A DNA stretch of 64,000 bases, taken from positions 16,203-80,202 of the forward strand of contig JAAZGO010000021.1 of assembly GCA_012511175.1 (NCBI GenBank), given 5' to 3'. Below the pieces are notes generated by a model. The model worked only from the letters and a program-made list of their open reading frames with translations. It was not told the origin of the DNA and did not search any database. Position numbers and translations under genes: made by a program. Below are positions 8,340 through 16,993 of this stretch, in pieces (position 1 is the stretch's first letter; each line of letters begins with the position of its first letter). The DNA is from Fastidiosipila sp. Lineage in GTDB: Bacteria > Bacillota > Clostridia > Saccharofermentanales > DTU023.

Positions 8340-9572
8340 TCAGCCCACAGTAAAACTGGCCGAAGGATTCTGCAGCAACCTGTCGAAAGCAATAACGCTC
8401 GCGCCTGCCAGGATGGAATCCATATCGGGCGATGCTGCACGGATCTCCAGCCCGCGGAAAATCTCATCCACCAAATAACGCTTGAGGACCTGAGTAACTG
8501 TGTCGAGGAAGAGATCCCTTTCGAAGATGATTTTATCGCCAAAAACCACCGCGTCGGGGCTCATGGTGTTGACCAGGCCGACAACGCCAAAACCCAGGTA
8601 GCTGACGGTTTTTTTATAGACATCAAGCGCTGTCGGATCCTTTCCCTTCACTTTCTCGATGAAGTACTCCTCCGTGATCTCTTCCGGTTCCAGCCCTGAG
8701 TTCAACGGGTTTCCAATCACATCCCTGTAGTCATTGAGCATGGCTTTCAGGGTGCCATACAGTTCCAGGCAGCCCAAATTGCCGCACTCGCATTTGGGAC
8801 CGAACACATTGATGCTGGAGTGACCGAATTCCCCAGCGAATCCATCACGGCCCTCGTAGATACTTCCGTTGATTACCATGCCCGCGCCAATGCCCTTGTC
8901 AGCTGCAATAAAGATCAGGTTGTCGTGAAACCCTGAACTGCCAAACCAGGTTTCCGCCATGGCGCCGCAAACCGCATCATGTTCGACGAAGGTATCAATG
9001 GAGAAGGCCTGCTCAAGTTCCGCCTTCAAGTCCACCTTTTCCCATCCGGGGAACCCGCTCATGAGAACAATCCTGCCTGTCCGCTTGTTATAAGGTCCCG
9101 CTACCGCCACCCCGATGCAGATCGGCTTGACGTCACTGGCATGGATCATCCCGTTGACGGTGTCGAGCATTCGGGCCATGGCGGCATCCACCCCCTCGAC
9201 CGCCTTGACGGGAATCCATCTGTAGTCATACTGTCTGCCGGACATATCAAAGAGCGCGCAGGCGATGTAGTCGCGGTTGACCCGGATGGAAATGCTACGG
9301 TATTTCGCACCCTGGAGCTCAAGCCGGCGCGGCCTGCGGCCTTTTTCCGTCGCGATCCCTTCTTCTTCGGAGACCATTCCCCATTCAAGGAGCTGTGCGA
9401 TATGTTTGCCCACGGACGCCTGGGTCAGTCCCGTTTTTTTTGCCAGCCAGACTCTTGTGCAGGAGCGGTTCCTGACAAGGTAATGCAGGATTAACGATAA
9501 GTTATTCTGCTTCTGCACAAATTGATTGACGCCGTGTTTCAGTTTAATTTGCCTTTCTCTCGCATGTGACAT
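8340..9572 (-). CDS. ROK-family transcriptional repressor (XylR/NagC type)
   Basis: 410 residues. An N-terminal winged helix (NLSLILHYLVRNRSCTRVWL, then LAKKTGLTQASVGKHIAQLLEWGMV) is followed by a ROK sugar-binding domain with the zinc motif CECGNLGCLELYG near residues 265-277 and HSSINV. XylR-type ROK repressors bind operators and release them on sugar binding. It is cotranscribed with xylB and divergent from the importer operon, the usual layout for local autoregulation. The ATG at 9572 has no clear Shine-Dalgarno; the sequence AAAAGCTTTT lies just upstream. A start elsewhere is possible but would remove part of the N-terminus. Confidence 0.88.
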   Translation of the reverse strand: MSHARERQIKLKHGVNQFVQKQNNLSLILHYLVRNRSCTRVWLAKKTGLTQASVGKHIAQLLEWGMVSEEEGIATEKGRRPRRLELQGAKYRSISIRVNRDYIACALFDMSGRQYDYRWIPVKAVEGVDAAMARMLDTVNGMIHASDVKPICIGVAVAGPYNKRTGRIVLMSGFPGWEKVDLKAELEQAFSIDTFVEHDAVCGAMAETWFGSSGFHDNLIFIAADKGIGAGMVINGSIYEGRDGFAGEFGHSSINVFGPKCECGNLGCLELYGTLKAMLNDYRDVIGNPLNSGLEPEEITEEYFIEKVKGKDPTALDVYKKTVSYLGFGVVGLVNTMSPDAVVFGDKIIFERDLFLDTVTQVLKRYLVDEIFRGLEIRAASPDMDSILAGASVIAFDRLLQNPSASFTVG

Positions 9573-9576
9573 TATT

Positions 9577-9586
9577 AAAAGCTTTT
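9577..9586. promoter_or_regulatory. AAAAGCTTTT palindrome at the ROK gene start
   Basis: A perfect 10-bp palindrome centred about 10 bases before the ROK start codon, extendable with one G:T-type mismatch to TTAAAAGCTTTTGA. It could be part of an autoregulatory site. It could equally be chance in an A+T-rich leader. Confidence 0.25.
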
Positions 9587-9610
9587 GAATATAACTCGTC
9601 TGTTTAGGAT

Positions 9611-9639
9611 ATTATCATGCCATTGGGCCACAAAGTCAA
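9611..9639 (-). promoter_or_regulatory. Promoter of the ROK-xylB transcript
   Basis: On the minus strand TTGACT (9639-9634), 17 bases, then GATAAT (9616-9611): close to the sigma-A consensus with ideal spacing. The transcript would start near 9604, about 32 bases before the ROK ATG. A TAAAC half-site (9606-9602) overlaps the start point. Confidence 0.65.
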
Positions 9640-9701
9640 TCGTGCAGCGCTCTGGCTTCTCTTTTATCTCCTTGATATCGGTCATTCTGCACAAAATTCT
9701 G

Positions 9702-9730
9702 TTGACATTTCCCCTGTCCGGTTCTATAAT
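9702..9730 (+). promoter_or_regulatory. Perfect-consensus sigma-A promoter of the sugar import operon
   Basis: TTGACA at 9702-9707, exactly 17 bases, TATAAT at 9725-9730. Predicted start at A9737, giving a leader of about 74 nt before the ATG at 9811. A promoter this strong normally needs a repressor; the divergent ROK protein is the obvious candidate. Confidence 0.8.
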
Positions 9731-9775
9731 CCTTGCAGACTTATGGCTGAAGGTGGAGGCAAAACCCTGCTTTAG

Positions 9776-9788
9776 TAAACGAAGTTTA
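9776..9788. promoter_or_regulatory. Candidate ROK operator TAAAC-GAA-GTTTA
   Basis: A perfect 5-bp inverted repeat around GAA, about 40 bases downstream of the predicted start of the importer transcript. A repressor here would act as a roadblock. The same TAAAC half-site occurs at the start point of the divergent ROK promoter (9602-9606). ROK operators are usually longer, so this remains an inference. Confidence 0.35.
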
Positions 9789-9810
9789 TTTTCTAGGAGA
9801 CGATTAGCGA

Positions 9811-10767
9811 ATGAAGTTCAACATGCTCAACACCATCAAAGGTTCTTTGATGGAGAATTTTTATCCATCAGGCTGGGATCTGCAGAAGATCCGTGCCTGC
9901 CTTGGGACATCACCCGAGGAAGCCATGCTGAGACAACCCTTCTGGCATCCGGACTTTCAGGTGGATTCTTGCGAAGACAGACCTGAATTTTACGTGAAGC
10001 TCGGATTTGAAATCGCCTCACAGATCAAAAGGGCCAGGGAGGAGAAGACCAAACTGGCTTTAGTTTTGCCTGTGGGGCCCATGGAACAGTACAACTGGGT
10101 GGTGTATTTCCTCAAATACTGGAATGTGTGCTGCGACCATCTTTATTGCTTCAGCATGGATGAATGGACCGATGATCAGGGCAACTCGACTCCCGGTGAT
10201 GAGATCGGATCTTTTCAATTCGCCATGGAACGCGGTTTTTTTGGCAAGCTCGGCCAGCTGACGGTCCCCCGCGATCAAAGATTTTTCGCGACCAGGGAAC
10301 TCTTGCCCTTCTACCGGGATAAGATTGATGCCATCAAAGCGGACGGCGGCAAGTTGATCACCGTGTACGGAGTCGGACGCGATTTTCATGTTGCTTTTTG
10401 GGAACCGCATTTCGGCGATGATTATGATTCCGATGAAGAGTGGCGCCAGGCTACTCATCGAATCGCAGCCCAGCTTCATCCCTTATCCATCGAGCAGAAT
10501 GCCATTTTGAGTTATAAAAGTGACTTTACCAGCGTACCCTGCCGGGCAAACACCATTGGTCCGGGGATTTTTTTGGAAAGTGATTACTGCATTGGGGGTG
10601 TGGACGCTATCTTCGACTACGGAGCCGCCACCGCCGGTGTGTCTTTGTGGTGCACGTTGCGCCATGGGCCTTCCAGGTGGATTCCTTCGTCCTACATGCC
10701 CACTTTGCCGGGCAAGTTCTTTTTTGTCGAGCAGCTGGCCGAGAAGATTGTCGTCAGCGAGCACTGA
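9811..10767 (+). CDS. NagB-like sugar-phosphate isomerase/deaminase
   Basis: 318 residues. It carries the two diagnostic spots of the glucosamine-6-phosphate deaminase fold: FSMDEWTD near residue 116 (family FNLDEY) and VYGVGRDFHVAFWEPHF near residue 188 (family GLGxxGHIAFNEP). It is longer than NagB (about 240-260 residues) and differs around the active site (RDFHVAFWEP), so a different sugar phosphate is likely. First gene of the import operon, directly behind the consensus promoter, with AGGAG 10 bases before the ATG. The upstream binding partner genes point to catabolism of the imported sugar. Confidence 0.7.
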   Translation: MKFNMLNTIKGSLMENFYPSGWDLQKIRACLGTSPEEAMLRQPFWHPDFQVDSCEDRPEFYVKLGFEIASQIKRAREEKTKLALVLPVGPMEQYNWVVYFLKYWNVCCDHLYCFSMDEWTDDQGNSTPGDEIGSFQFAMERGFFGKLGQLTVPRDQRFFATRELLPFYRDKIDAIKADGGKLITVYGVGRDFHVAFWEPHFGDDYDSDEEWRQATHRIAAQLHPLSIEQNAILSYKSDFTSVPCRANTIGPGIFLESDYCIGGVDAIFDYGAATAGVSLWCTLRHGPSRWIPSSYMPTLPGKFFFVEQLAEKIVVSEH

Positions 10768-10831
10768 ATGGTTGGAACGGCGATAAACGCGCCGATGGAA
10801 ATGAGAGAAAAAACCTAAGGAGGAAAGAAGA

Positions 10832-12100
10832 ATGAAAAGAATACGGATCGTGATGAGCTTCATCCTGGTGATGGTCATGCTCTTCACTTTTACCGCATGT
10901 GCCAAACCCGGGCCTGCAGGTGGTGAGATCACTCTGAACGCCCTGTTCATGAAACAGGCAGGTTACAGTGAAGATGAAGTTACAGCGATGACAGATGAAT
11001 TCATGGCTGCCAATTCTAATATCAAGATCAACCTGACTTTCGTCGCCTATGAAGAATTGGAACCCAAAATTCTTGCGTCTGCTGAAAGCGGTGGCTACGA
11101 CGTGGTCCTGGGCGATTGTATCTGGCCTCCCGCCTTTGCCGAAGCCAAGCTGGTCCTCGACGTGACTGACAAGGTCGAGAAACTCGACCTGGACGACATC
11201 TATGAGGGCGCTCTGGACTCCTGCAAGTATGAAGGCAAGTACTACGGTCTTCCCTGGCTGAACGATGTTCAGTACCTCTTCTACAACGAAGCCATGCTCG
11301 AGCAGGTTGGAATCAGCAAGCCGCCCGCCTCCTGGTCGGAGATGTTTGAGTTTGCGCAAAAGATCAAGGATGCCGGCATCGTGGAGTACCCGGTTGTTTC
11401 CAGCTGGGCGCAGGCAGAATGCATGATCACAGCCTTCACCGTTATCGCGGGTGTTCATGGAGGAGCCTTCGTTGACGCCAGCAACAACCCGACCATCAAC
11501 AGCGCTGAAAATCTGACCGCTCTCGAATTCTGGGTTGAGAGCTTGAACAATGGACTTATCAACCCCACATCGATTGAAATGATTGAAGACGACGTGCTTA
11601 ACACCTTCTGTGCGGGGAATGCCGCTTTCGCAGTCAACTGGACCTACATGAACAGCGTGATGAACGACCCCGAACAGTCGGCGGTTGCCGGCCAGTGCAA
11701 GATTGCCATCATTCCCGGCGAGGGAGATATCGTCAGCGCAACGGTCAATGGCGGGATGCCCCTCATGATCACAACGGGCTGTAAACATCCTGACGAAGCC
11801 TGGGAATACATGCTCTATCTGTCGTCAAAGGATGTTCAGGCCAAATACTGCGCCAATGCCCTGCCTATCTGGAAATCCCTGTATACTGACAGCAGGGTCA
11901 TTGAAACGGCTGGCGCGGATCTGGTTGAGGCTTCGGGAACCCAGTTCCAGTATATCGAGAACCGTCCCATGGTACCCTATTACAGTGAACTGTCTACCTT
12001 CATGCAGGCAGAACTGCAAAGGGCGCTGCTGGGCAACGTCAGCGCCAAGGACGCACTTGACAACATGCAGCAAAAGGCACTTGATCTTGCTGCCAAATAG
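10832..12100 (+). CDS. Extracellular sugar-binding lipoprotein of an ABC importer
   Basis: 422 residues. The lipoprotein signal peptide ends with FTAC, so Cys23 would be lipidated and the mature protein tethered outside the membrane. The rest is a CUT1-type solute-binding protein (YDVVLGDCIWPPAF; YYGLPWLNDVQYLFYNEAML; GGMPLMITTGCKHPDEAWEYM). Strong AAGGAGG ribosome site. It follows the NagB-like gene by 64 bases. A perfect 11-bp hairpin after its stop (12121-12150) may raise its expression over that of the permeases. Confidence 0.92.
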   Translation: MKRIRIVMSFILVMVMLFTFTACAKPGPAGGEITLNALFMKQAGYSEDEVTAMTDEFMAANSNIKINLTFVAYEELEPKILASAESGGYDVVLGDCIWPPAFAEAKLVLDVTDKVEKLDLDDIYEGALDSCKYEGKYYGLPWLNDVQYLFYNEAMLEQVGISKPPASWSEMFEFAQKIKDAGIVEYPVVSSWAQAECMITAFTVIAGVHGGAFVDASNNPTINSAENLTALEFWVESLNNGLINPTSIEMIEDDVLNTFCAGNAAFAVNWTYMNSVMNDPEQSAVAGQCKIAIIPGEGDIVSATVNGGMPLMITTGCKHPDEAWEYMLYLSSKDVQAKYCANALPIWKSLYTDSRVIETAGADLVEASGTQFQYIENRPMVPYYSELSTFMQAELQRALLGNVSAKDALDNMQQKALDLAAK

Positions 12101-12120
12101 GGTTTGCTTGTAACCGACTT

Positions 12121-12150
12121 GCCGGGGCAAGCCTTCGAACTTGCCCCGGC
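12121..12150 (+). repeat. Intercistronic hairpin between binding protein and permease genes
   Basis: GCCGGGGCAAG (12121-12131), loop CCTTCGAA, CTTGCCCCGGC (12140-12150): a perfect 11-bp stem. No T-run follows, so it is not a plain terminator. In many ABC import operons such a hairpin protects the upstream message end and lets the binding protein be made in excess. Confidence 0.8.
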
Positions 12151-12182
12151 TGCTTCGCGTTTCATGATTGACGGAGGCTGGA

Positions 12183-13070
12183 TTGAAACGAAGACGGGAA
12201 GAACAACGATACGCCTGGACTCTTATCTCTCCCGCCATGGTTGTGGTTTTCGGGGTTATCATTGCGCCTCTCTTCGCCACCCTGGTGTACAGTCTGGTAC
12301 ACTCCGACCTCATGAGTTCTCAGTACGGAGAGTTTGCCGGACTGCACTTCTATCTAAGTGCCTTGTCTTCCAGGGAGTTCTGGGCTGATCTTTGGCGCAC
12401 CCTTGACTTTACCGTCGTTTCCATCGTCCTGGAGATAACCTTTGGACTGCTTATCGCCTTACTCCTCAACGAGCGTTTCCCCGGTGTCAGATTCCTTCGA
12501 TCCATCATCATTATCCCCTGGGCTCTGCCAACGGTGGTCAGCGGCAGCCTGTGGAAACTGATTTTCCACGGTGAATACGGGGTGCTGAACGAAATTTTGC
12601 TGCGCCTGAAGCTTATCCCGAATTTTCGCAGCTGGCTCGGAAACCCGGTTACCGCCATGCGCACCATCATCATTGCGGATGTGTGGAAGATGGCACCACT
12701 CTCCGTGATTTTTTTTCTTGCCGCCCTGCAGAGCTCCAACAAGGATATTCACGAGGCTGCCATGGTGGACGGGGCCAATGTATTTCAGCGGTTCTTCAAG
12801 CTGACGCTCCCCGACTTGATGCCGACCATTATCATTGTGGCTGTGATGCGCACGGTCGATAAGTTCAAATCTTTCGACCTCTTCTATCTGATGACCCGGG
12901 GAGGCCCGTCCAACGCAACCCGCACGCTTATGTACGACGCTTATTTGAAAGCTTTCAAGCATCTGAATTTCTCGCAGGCAGCTACCTACTCCTACCTGAT
13001 TGCTCTTTTTGTTGCCCTGATGACACTTGCCTACGTAAAAATGATGAGAAGGGGCCGTGAAACCATATGA
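12183..13070 (+). CDS. Sugar ABC transporter permease 1
   Basis: About 295 residues and six predicted membrane segments (first LISPAMVVVFGVIIAPLFAT). The ATPase-contact EAA loop is HEAAMVDGANVFQRFFKLTL. MalF/UgpA-type partner of the next gene. I prefer the TTG at 12183 because GGAGG (12173-12177) lies 5 bases before it; an in-frame TTG at 12168 would add five residues but has no ribosome site. It forms the channel with the second permease and is probably driven by the MsmK-type ATPase at 5.5-6.7 kb. Confidence 0.88.
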   Translation: MKRRREEQRYAWTLISPAMVVVFGVIIAPLFATLVYSLVHSDLMSSQYGEFAGLHFYLSALSSREFWADLWRTLDFTVVSIVLEITFGLLIALLLNERFPGVRFLRSIIIIPWALPTVVSGSLWKLIFHGEYGVLNEILLRLKLIPNFRSWLGNPVTAMRTIIIADVWKMAPLSVIFFLAALQSSNKDIHEAAMVDGANVFQRFFKLTLPDLMPTIIIVAVMRTVDKFKSFDLFYLMTRGGPSNATRTLMYDAYLKAFKHLNFSQAATYSYLIALFVALMTLAYVKMMRRGRETI

Positions 13071-13086
13071 GTGAGGATCTTCCATA

Positions 13087-13941
13087 ATGTCCAAGAGGAA
13101 AACCCGTCATAAGATCATGTGTTTCATGTTCGGCGTCCTGGTCGCTGCTTTGGTTTTGGCTCCCATTATCTGGATGTTTTTCACCAGCATTATGTACCTG
13201 AAGGATTTGACCGCGCACCCGATTCGTCTGATACCAAGAGATATCACCTTCTACCGCTACCAGCAGATCTTTCAGAGCAAAAGAACCAGCGACGCGGCTT
13301 ATGTGTTCAGGCGGGCCTTGTATAACAGCACCATCGTCGCCGCCTTTGTCACCGTTCTCTCGCTGATCATCGGCACCTTGTCGGCGTACTCATTTGCCCG
13401 CCTCAATTTCAAGGGTCGGAGCAGTCTCATGCTTCTGGCCCTGTTTACCTACATGCTACCGCCAGTCGCCCTGGTTATCCCCATGTACAAGATGTTCAAT
13501 AACTGGGGGATTCTGGACTCCCGGTTCGGCCTGATCATCCTCTACCTCTCCTTCACGATCCCTTTCATCATCTGGGTCATGCAGGGGTTCTTCGGGAGTA
13601 TCCCCAAGACTTACGAGGAAGCAGCCGAGATCGATGGTGCGTCCCGGTTGCAGACCCTGCTTTATGTCTTCGCGCCCATGGCAAGGCCGGGCGCCATCGC
13701 GACAGGCATCCTGGCTTTTCTCATGAGTTGGGACGAATTCTTTTATGCGCTCGTCTTCACTTCCAGCCTTTCTTCAAAGACAATCACCGTCGCAATCGCC
13801 GAATTCAACGGCAAGTTCACAATCGACTACGGGATGATCTCCGCGGCCGGCATCATCGGCGCCTTGATCCCAGTCGTCATCACTTTGGCCTTCCAAAAAT
13901 ACATTGTCATGGGAATGACCACAGGCGGGATCAAGGGCTAG
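13087..13941 (+). CDS. Sugar ABC transporter permease 2
   Basis: 284 residues, six predicted membrane segments, MalG/UgpE type. The EAA loop is YEEAAEIDGASRLQTLLYVF and the C-terminus ends in KYIVMGMTTGGIKG, the usual end of this family. It lies 16 bases after permease 1. Last gene of the operon; no ATPase gene follows. I found no clear terminator in the 80 bases before the convergent PmbA-like gene. Confidence 0.92.
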   Translation: MSKRKTRHKIMCFMFGVLVAALVLAPIIWMFFTSIMYLKDLTAHPIRLIPRDITFYRYQQIFQSKRTSDAAYVFRRALYNSTIVAAFVTVLSLIIGTLSAYSFARLNFKGRSSLMLLALFTYMLPPVALVIPMYKMFNNWGILDSRFGLIILYLSFTIPFIIWVMQGFFGSIPKTYEEAAEIDGASRLQTLLYVFAPMARPGAIATGILAFLMSWDEFFYALVFTSSLSSKTITVAIAEFNGKFTIDYGMISAAGIIGALIPVVITLAFQKYIVMGMTTGGIKG

Positions 13942-14021
13942 ATCACGCGATCTTATGGACCCTTGAACAGGAGTCTTCCAGGTTCAGCGAATCAATCTTC
14001 CCGGATTTCTCTACGGGCTTT

Positions 14022-15422
14022 CTAGCCAAAACTCTCGTTGGAAATCTCCACCTTTACGCCGTCAAAACAGGTCAGTGAAGGTACCAGGATGGCGTAGGGC
14101 TCCCGCCCGTAATAATGGGAGGAGCTGCCGTAGGGCACCGTGTGTTTTGACATCCACTGGAGCTTGTCGCCAAAAAGTTCCTTCATCTTTTCTGTGAAAC
14201 GGACATTGTAGGGCAGCTGGATGGAGCCGTCCTTTTTCAAAAGGAGGGCGCCGAAGCGGGATATCGCTGTCAGCTGCCCCTCGCTGGGATTGACCGCGTT
14301 CATGTAGTGCATGAAAGGCACGTAAAGGATATCCTCTTCACGGGGCATTTGAGCCAGCTCCTGAATGGTTTTGACTTCTTCCGTCCCTCCCTGGACCAGA
14401 ATCGACAGGTTATTGACATCGTGGCCGGTCGCTTCCTCTTGGAATTCGTCTGCTGACTGCTGATCCCAGATGAAGCCCGTCAGTTTTCCCTGGTCAATGA
14501 TTTTGCGTCTGTCTCTTGTCCTGCCATAAAAATCGACCGGCATGGCAAAGGTTTCCTTGAGCGAAGGATCCTCCGTCAGGGTAAAAAGGGAGGACATGAC
14601 CCTTTTCCCCACATCGGTTTCCCTGAACATGGAAAAACCGCGCTTCATCATGCCGCCCTGGTAACCCAGATAGCCCAGGTAGCCAAGGTATTCGGCAACA
14701 GCGGCGGGACCCATGACCACCTTGCAGGGGCCTTCGGGGATCCGGGTCTCCTCTTGAGTCTGGTAAAGCTTTGAAAGCCATGAGAGCCGGTCATGGAGGG
14801 CCCGAGCGTCCAGGTCGTTCTTTTTATAGACGAACTGCTCGGCATTGATTTCCCATTTTCTTTTTTCCGAGGCCAGAACCAGGGTGATGCCGATATCGCT
14901 GGCCCGCCAGTAGACCACCTCCGGCGTGGCCGTCGAGATGGCGGCCGTTACGGCAGAACCGGATGAGAAATTGCCTGACAGGAGGATGTCATCGCTTTCC
15001 AGGCCCTGGGTCGCCTGATTGACAAAATCCACGACCTCACGGCTGGTCAGCTGTTCGACGGCCGGGTCATAGCTGGCCTCGGAGATGGAGGTCTTCTGGA
15101 TATTTGGCAGGCTGGGCTGGTAGGACAGTTTCGAGGCAAAGGGCAGCATGCGGATGGCTTTGTCCACGGTGGCCCGCATGGCCTCAAGGTCCTCCTCGTC
15201 AGCCGTCAGGCTGGCGGAGGCCTGTTGGTGGTCTCCGATGGCCATGACCTCCAGTCGGGTAATGGCTTCGTGGGAATTGAGCGAGACGGCCGAGTTGGCA
15301 TAGCGGACCATGCGGCTGTCTTCCGAGCTCCACCTGATCTGGACCCGGGCGCCCTGCTTGAGTGCGTGTTCTCTTAATTCTCTCAGTTTTTCTATGACAG
15401 CTTCAGGTCTCATCCTAGTCAC
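14022..15422 (-). CDS. PmbA/TldE-like protein (TldD-related, no HExxxH)
   Basis: 466 residues with the TldD/PmbA fold (early RYANSAVSLNSHEAITRLEV, late FIWDQQSADEFQEEATGH). It lacks the HExxxH zinc motif, as the non-catalytic partner PmbA/TldE does. In known systems TldD and TldE form a heterodimeric metalloprotease that degrades unfolded or modified peptides. Its start overlaps the end of the tldD gene by 8 bases, so the pair is coupled. Minor oddity: short repeated LGYLGYLGYQGG near residue 245. Confidence 0.85.
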   Translation of the reverse strand: MTRMRPEAVIEKLRELREHALKQGARVQIRWSSEDSRMVRYANSAVSLNSHEAITRLEVMAIGDHQQASASLTADEEDLEAMRATVDKAIRMLPFASKLSYQPSLPNIQKTSISEASYDPAVEQLTSREVVDFVNQATQGLESDDILLSGNFSSGSAVTAAISTATPEVVYWRASDIGITLVLASEKRKWEINAEQFVYKKNDLDARALHDRLSWLSKLYQTQEETRIPEGPCKVVMGPAAVAEYLGYLGYLGYQGGMMKRGFSMFRETDVGKRVMSSLFTLTEDPSLKETFAMPVDFYGRTRDRRKIIDQGKLTGFIWDQQSADEFQEEATGHDVNNLSILVQGGTEEVKTIQELAQMPREEDILYVPFMHYMNAVNPSEGQLTAISRFGALLLKKDGSIQLPYNVRFTEKMKELFGDKLQWMSKHTVPYGSSSHYYGREPYAILVPSLTCFDGVKVEISNESFG

Positions 15423-16869
15423 CTACCTTCACATGGTCAAAACGGCAGACGGGGACGCCGTGCCCCAGCTGCATGACCTGGCCGGGAACCCCTTTGCCGC
15501 AGTTGTCCACGTACTGGACCTGCCAGGTCGACTCATCGCCAACGGCGGAGAGCGAGCGGTAAAATTCAAGGGTCATGCCGCTGTAGGAGCAGTTTTTCAA
15601 AACATGCTTCTGCTCCCCGTCCTCAATCAGCCAGCCGATGTCGGTGGCAAAATGGAACTGCTCGCGGTTGGAGCCGATGGACCAGCTCTTGTCACCGGAA
15701 AGGAGCAGGCCTTTTTCCGTTCCCTTGATAATGTCTTCCAGGCTGCCGTCCTCTCCCGGATCGATGTTGATGTTGGTCATGCGCTCCAGAGGCACCCGGT
15801 TGAAGTCGCAGGCCCGGCAAGCACCGCCGGAGCTGTCAAATAGCTGCCGGCCGGCCTTGTCATTGGCCTCGGTCACCATCTGCCTGGAGGTCAGGGCCCC
15901 CACCAGGATGCCCTGATCAATCAGCATGCGGTTCTGGGCCGGAACGCCGTCATCGTCATAGCCAAAGCTGCCGGGCGAGTTGATCAGGGTGGCGTCGGCC
16001 CGGGCGTTGAGTTTCTTGGAACCGTACTGCAGCTTTCCAAAATCTTCCAGCCTGACAAAAGATCCTCCGGCGTAGGAGAGCTCATAGCCCAGAATCCGGT
16101 CCAGCTCCAGGGGGTGCCCGATGGTCTCGTGAACCTGCAGGTACATCATGTCGGGCAAGAGGATGACTGACAGGCGGTCTTTGGGGCAAGCCGGCGCTGT
16201 CAGGAGTTGATTCATCTCCCTGACGATCCGCTCCGCTTCACCCTGCCAGTGGTCACGGTCCATGGTCTCCCAGCCCCGGCTGGGGCCGAGTCTTGGCGGC
16301 AGGTATTTTCGCTCCTGCTGGACCCCGTCCGCGTCCATGGCGGCCACCTGGATGCTGGGAAAGATGTCGATAATCCGCTTTTCGATCTCAGCCCCTTCAG
16401 AGTCATAATAGTGAACTGTCCTTTTTGAAGTGCTGATCATGACCCGCCGCTGCTGGACGCCCGGCTGGTCAATGAAACCATCCAGTTCTTTCATCAGGGC
16501 CAGTTTGTCTTCCAGCGGGATCTCAAAGGGATCGGTCTGGCAGGGGCTGTCAAAGCAGCCCTTAACCGCCTCCTTGTCGGCCAGGCGGATGGGCCGTTTA
16601 AGGCGGCCGGCGGCCGCCCGGGCATTTTCCAGTGCCCGGTCAAAAGTGGCCTGGATGTCGTTCAGGCTGGACGAGGCGGCAAAGCCCCAGGCACCGTCTG
16701 CCAGCACACGGACGCCAAATCCGCTTGTTTCGGAACGGTTAAACGCCAAAAGGTTGCCGTTCCACATGAGGAGGAAGTCCTCCTCTTCCTTGGGGTAATA
16801 GCGGACATCGGCGTAGGAGGCGCCTTGGTCCGTCAACCGTCTGATCTGGTTTTTCCAGTCAAGAGTCAT
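15415..16869 (-). CDS. TldD-family metallopeptidase
   Basis: 484 residues. HETIGHPLELD near residue 245 gives the HExxxH zinc site of TldD. C-terminal YVDNCGKGVPGQVMQLGHG is typical of the family. It is expected to work with the PmbA-like protein encoded directly downstream. Start ATG with AGGAG 9 bases upstream; the promoter lies divergent from the MFS gene. Confidence 0.9.
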   Translation of the reverse strand: MTLDWKNQIRRLTDQGASYADVRYYPKEEEDFLLMWNGNLLAFNRSETSGFGVRVLADGAWGFAASSSLNDIQATFDRALENARAAAGRLKRPIRLADKEAVKGCFDSPCQTDPFEIPLEDKLALMKELDGFIDQPGVQQRRVMISTSKRTVHYYDSEGAEIEKRIIDIFPSIQVAAMDADGVQQERKYLPPRLGPSRGWETMDRDHWQGEAERIVREMNQLLTAPACPKDRLSVILLPDMMYLQVHETIGHPLELDRILGYELSYAGGSFVRLEDFGKLQYGSKKLNARADATLINSPGSFGYDDDGVPAQNRMLIDQGILVGALTSRQMVTEANDKAGRQLFDSSGGACRACDFNRVPLERMTNINIDPGEDGSLEDIIKGTEKGLLLSGDKSWSIGSNREQFHFATDIGWLIEDGEQKHVLKNCSYSGMTLEFYRSLSAVGDESTWQVQYVDNCGKGVPGQVMQLGHGVPVCRFDHVKVGD

Positions 16870-16929
16870 CGGTTTGCTCCTTTGTTTGCGTGTCTTGTTG
16901 ACAAACGCGAGGCCTGTTTCATCCTGTCA

Positions 16930-16938
16930 AGTGTAACA
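16930..16938 (-). promoter_or_regulatory. Extended -10 promoter of the tldD pair
   Basis: Minus strand TGTTACACT, an extended -10, about 60 bases before the tldD ATG. No good -35 at 17 bases upstream. It is back to back with the MFS promoter at 16978. Confidence 0.45.
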
Positions 16939-16977
16939 AAACCGACCCCGGCTCTCAATGGAAGCACAAGGGCTTCG

Positions 16978-16986
16978 TGCTATACT
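16978..16986 (+). promoter_or_regulatory. Extended -10 promoter of the MFS gene
   Basis: TGCTATACT, extended -10. The predicted start point is A16994, seven bases past the -10 hexamer. That A is the first base of the ATG I prefer for the MFS gene, so the message may be leaderless. Confidence 0.5.
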
Positions 16987-16993
16987 TTTGCCT

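Noticed and set aside
14680..14800. Short LGYLGYLGYQGG repeat in the PmbA-like protein as a DNA repeat element
   Set aside because: Only three short units within a normal coding region; likely a harmless local slippage.
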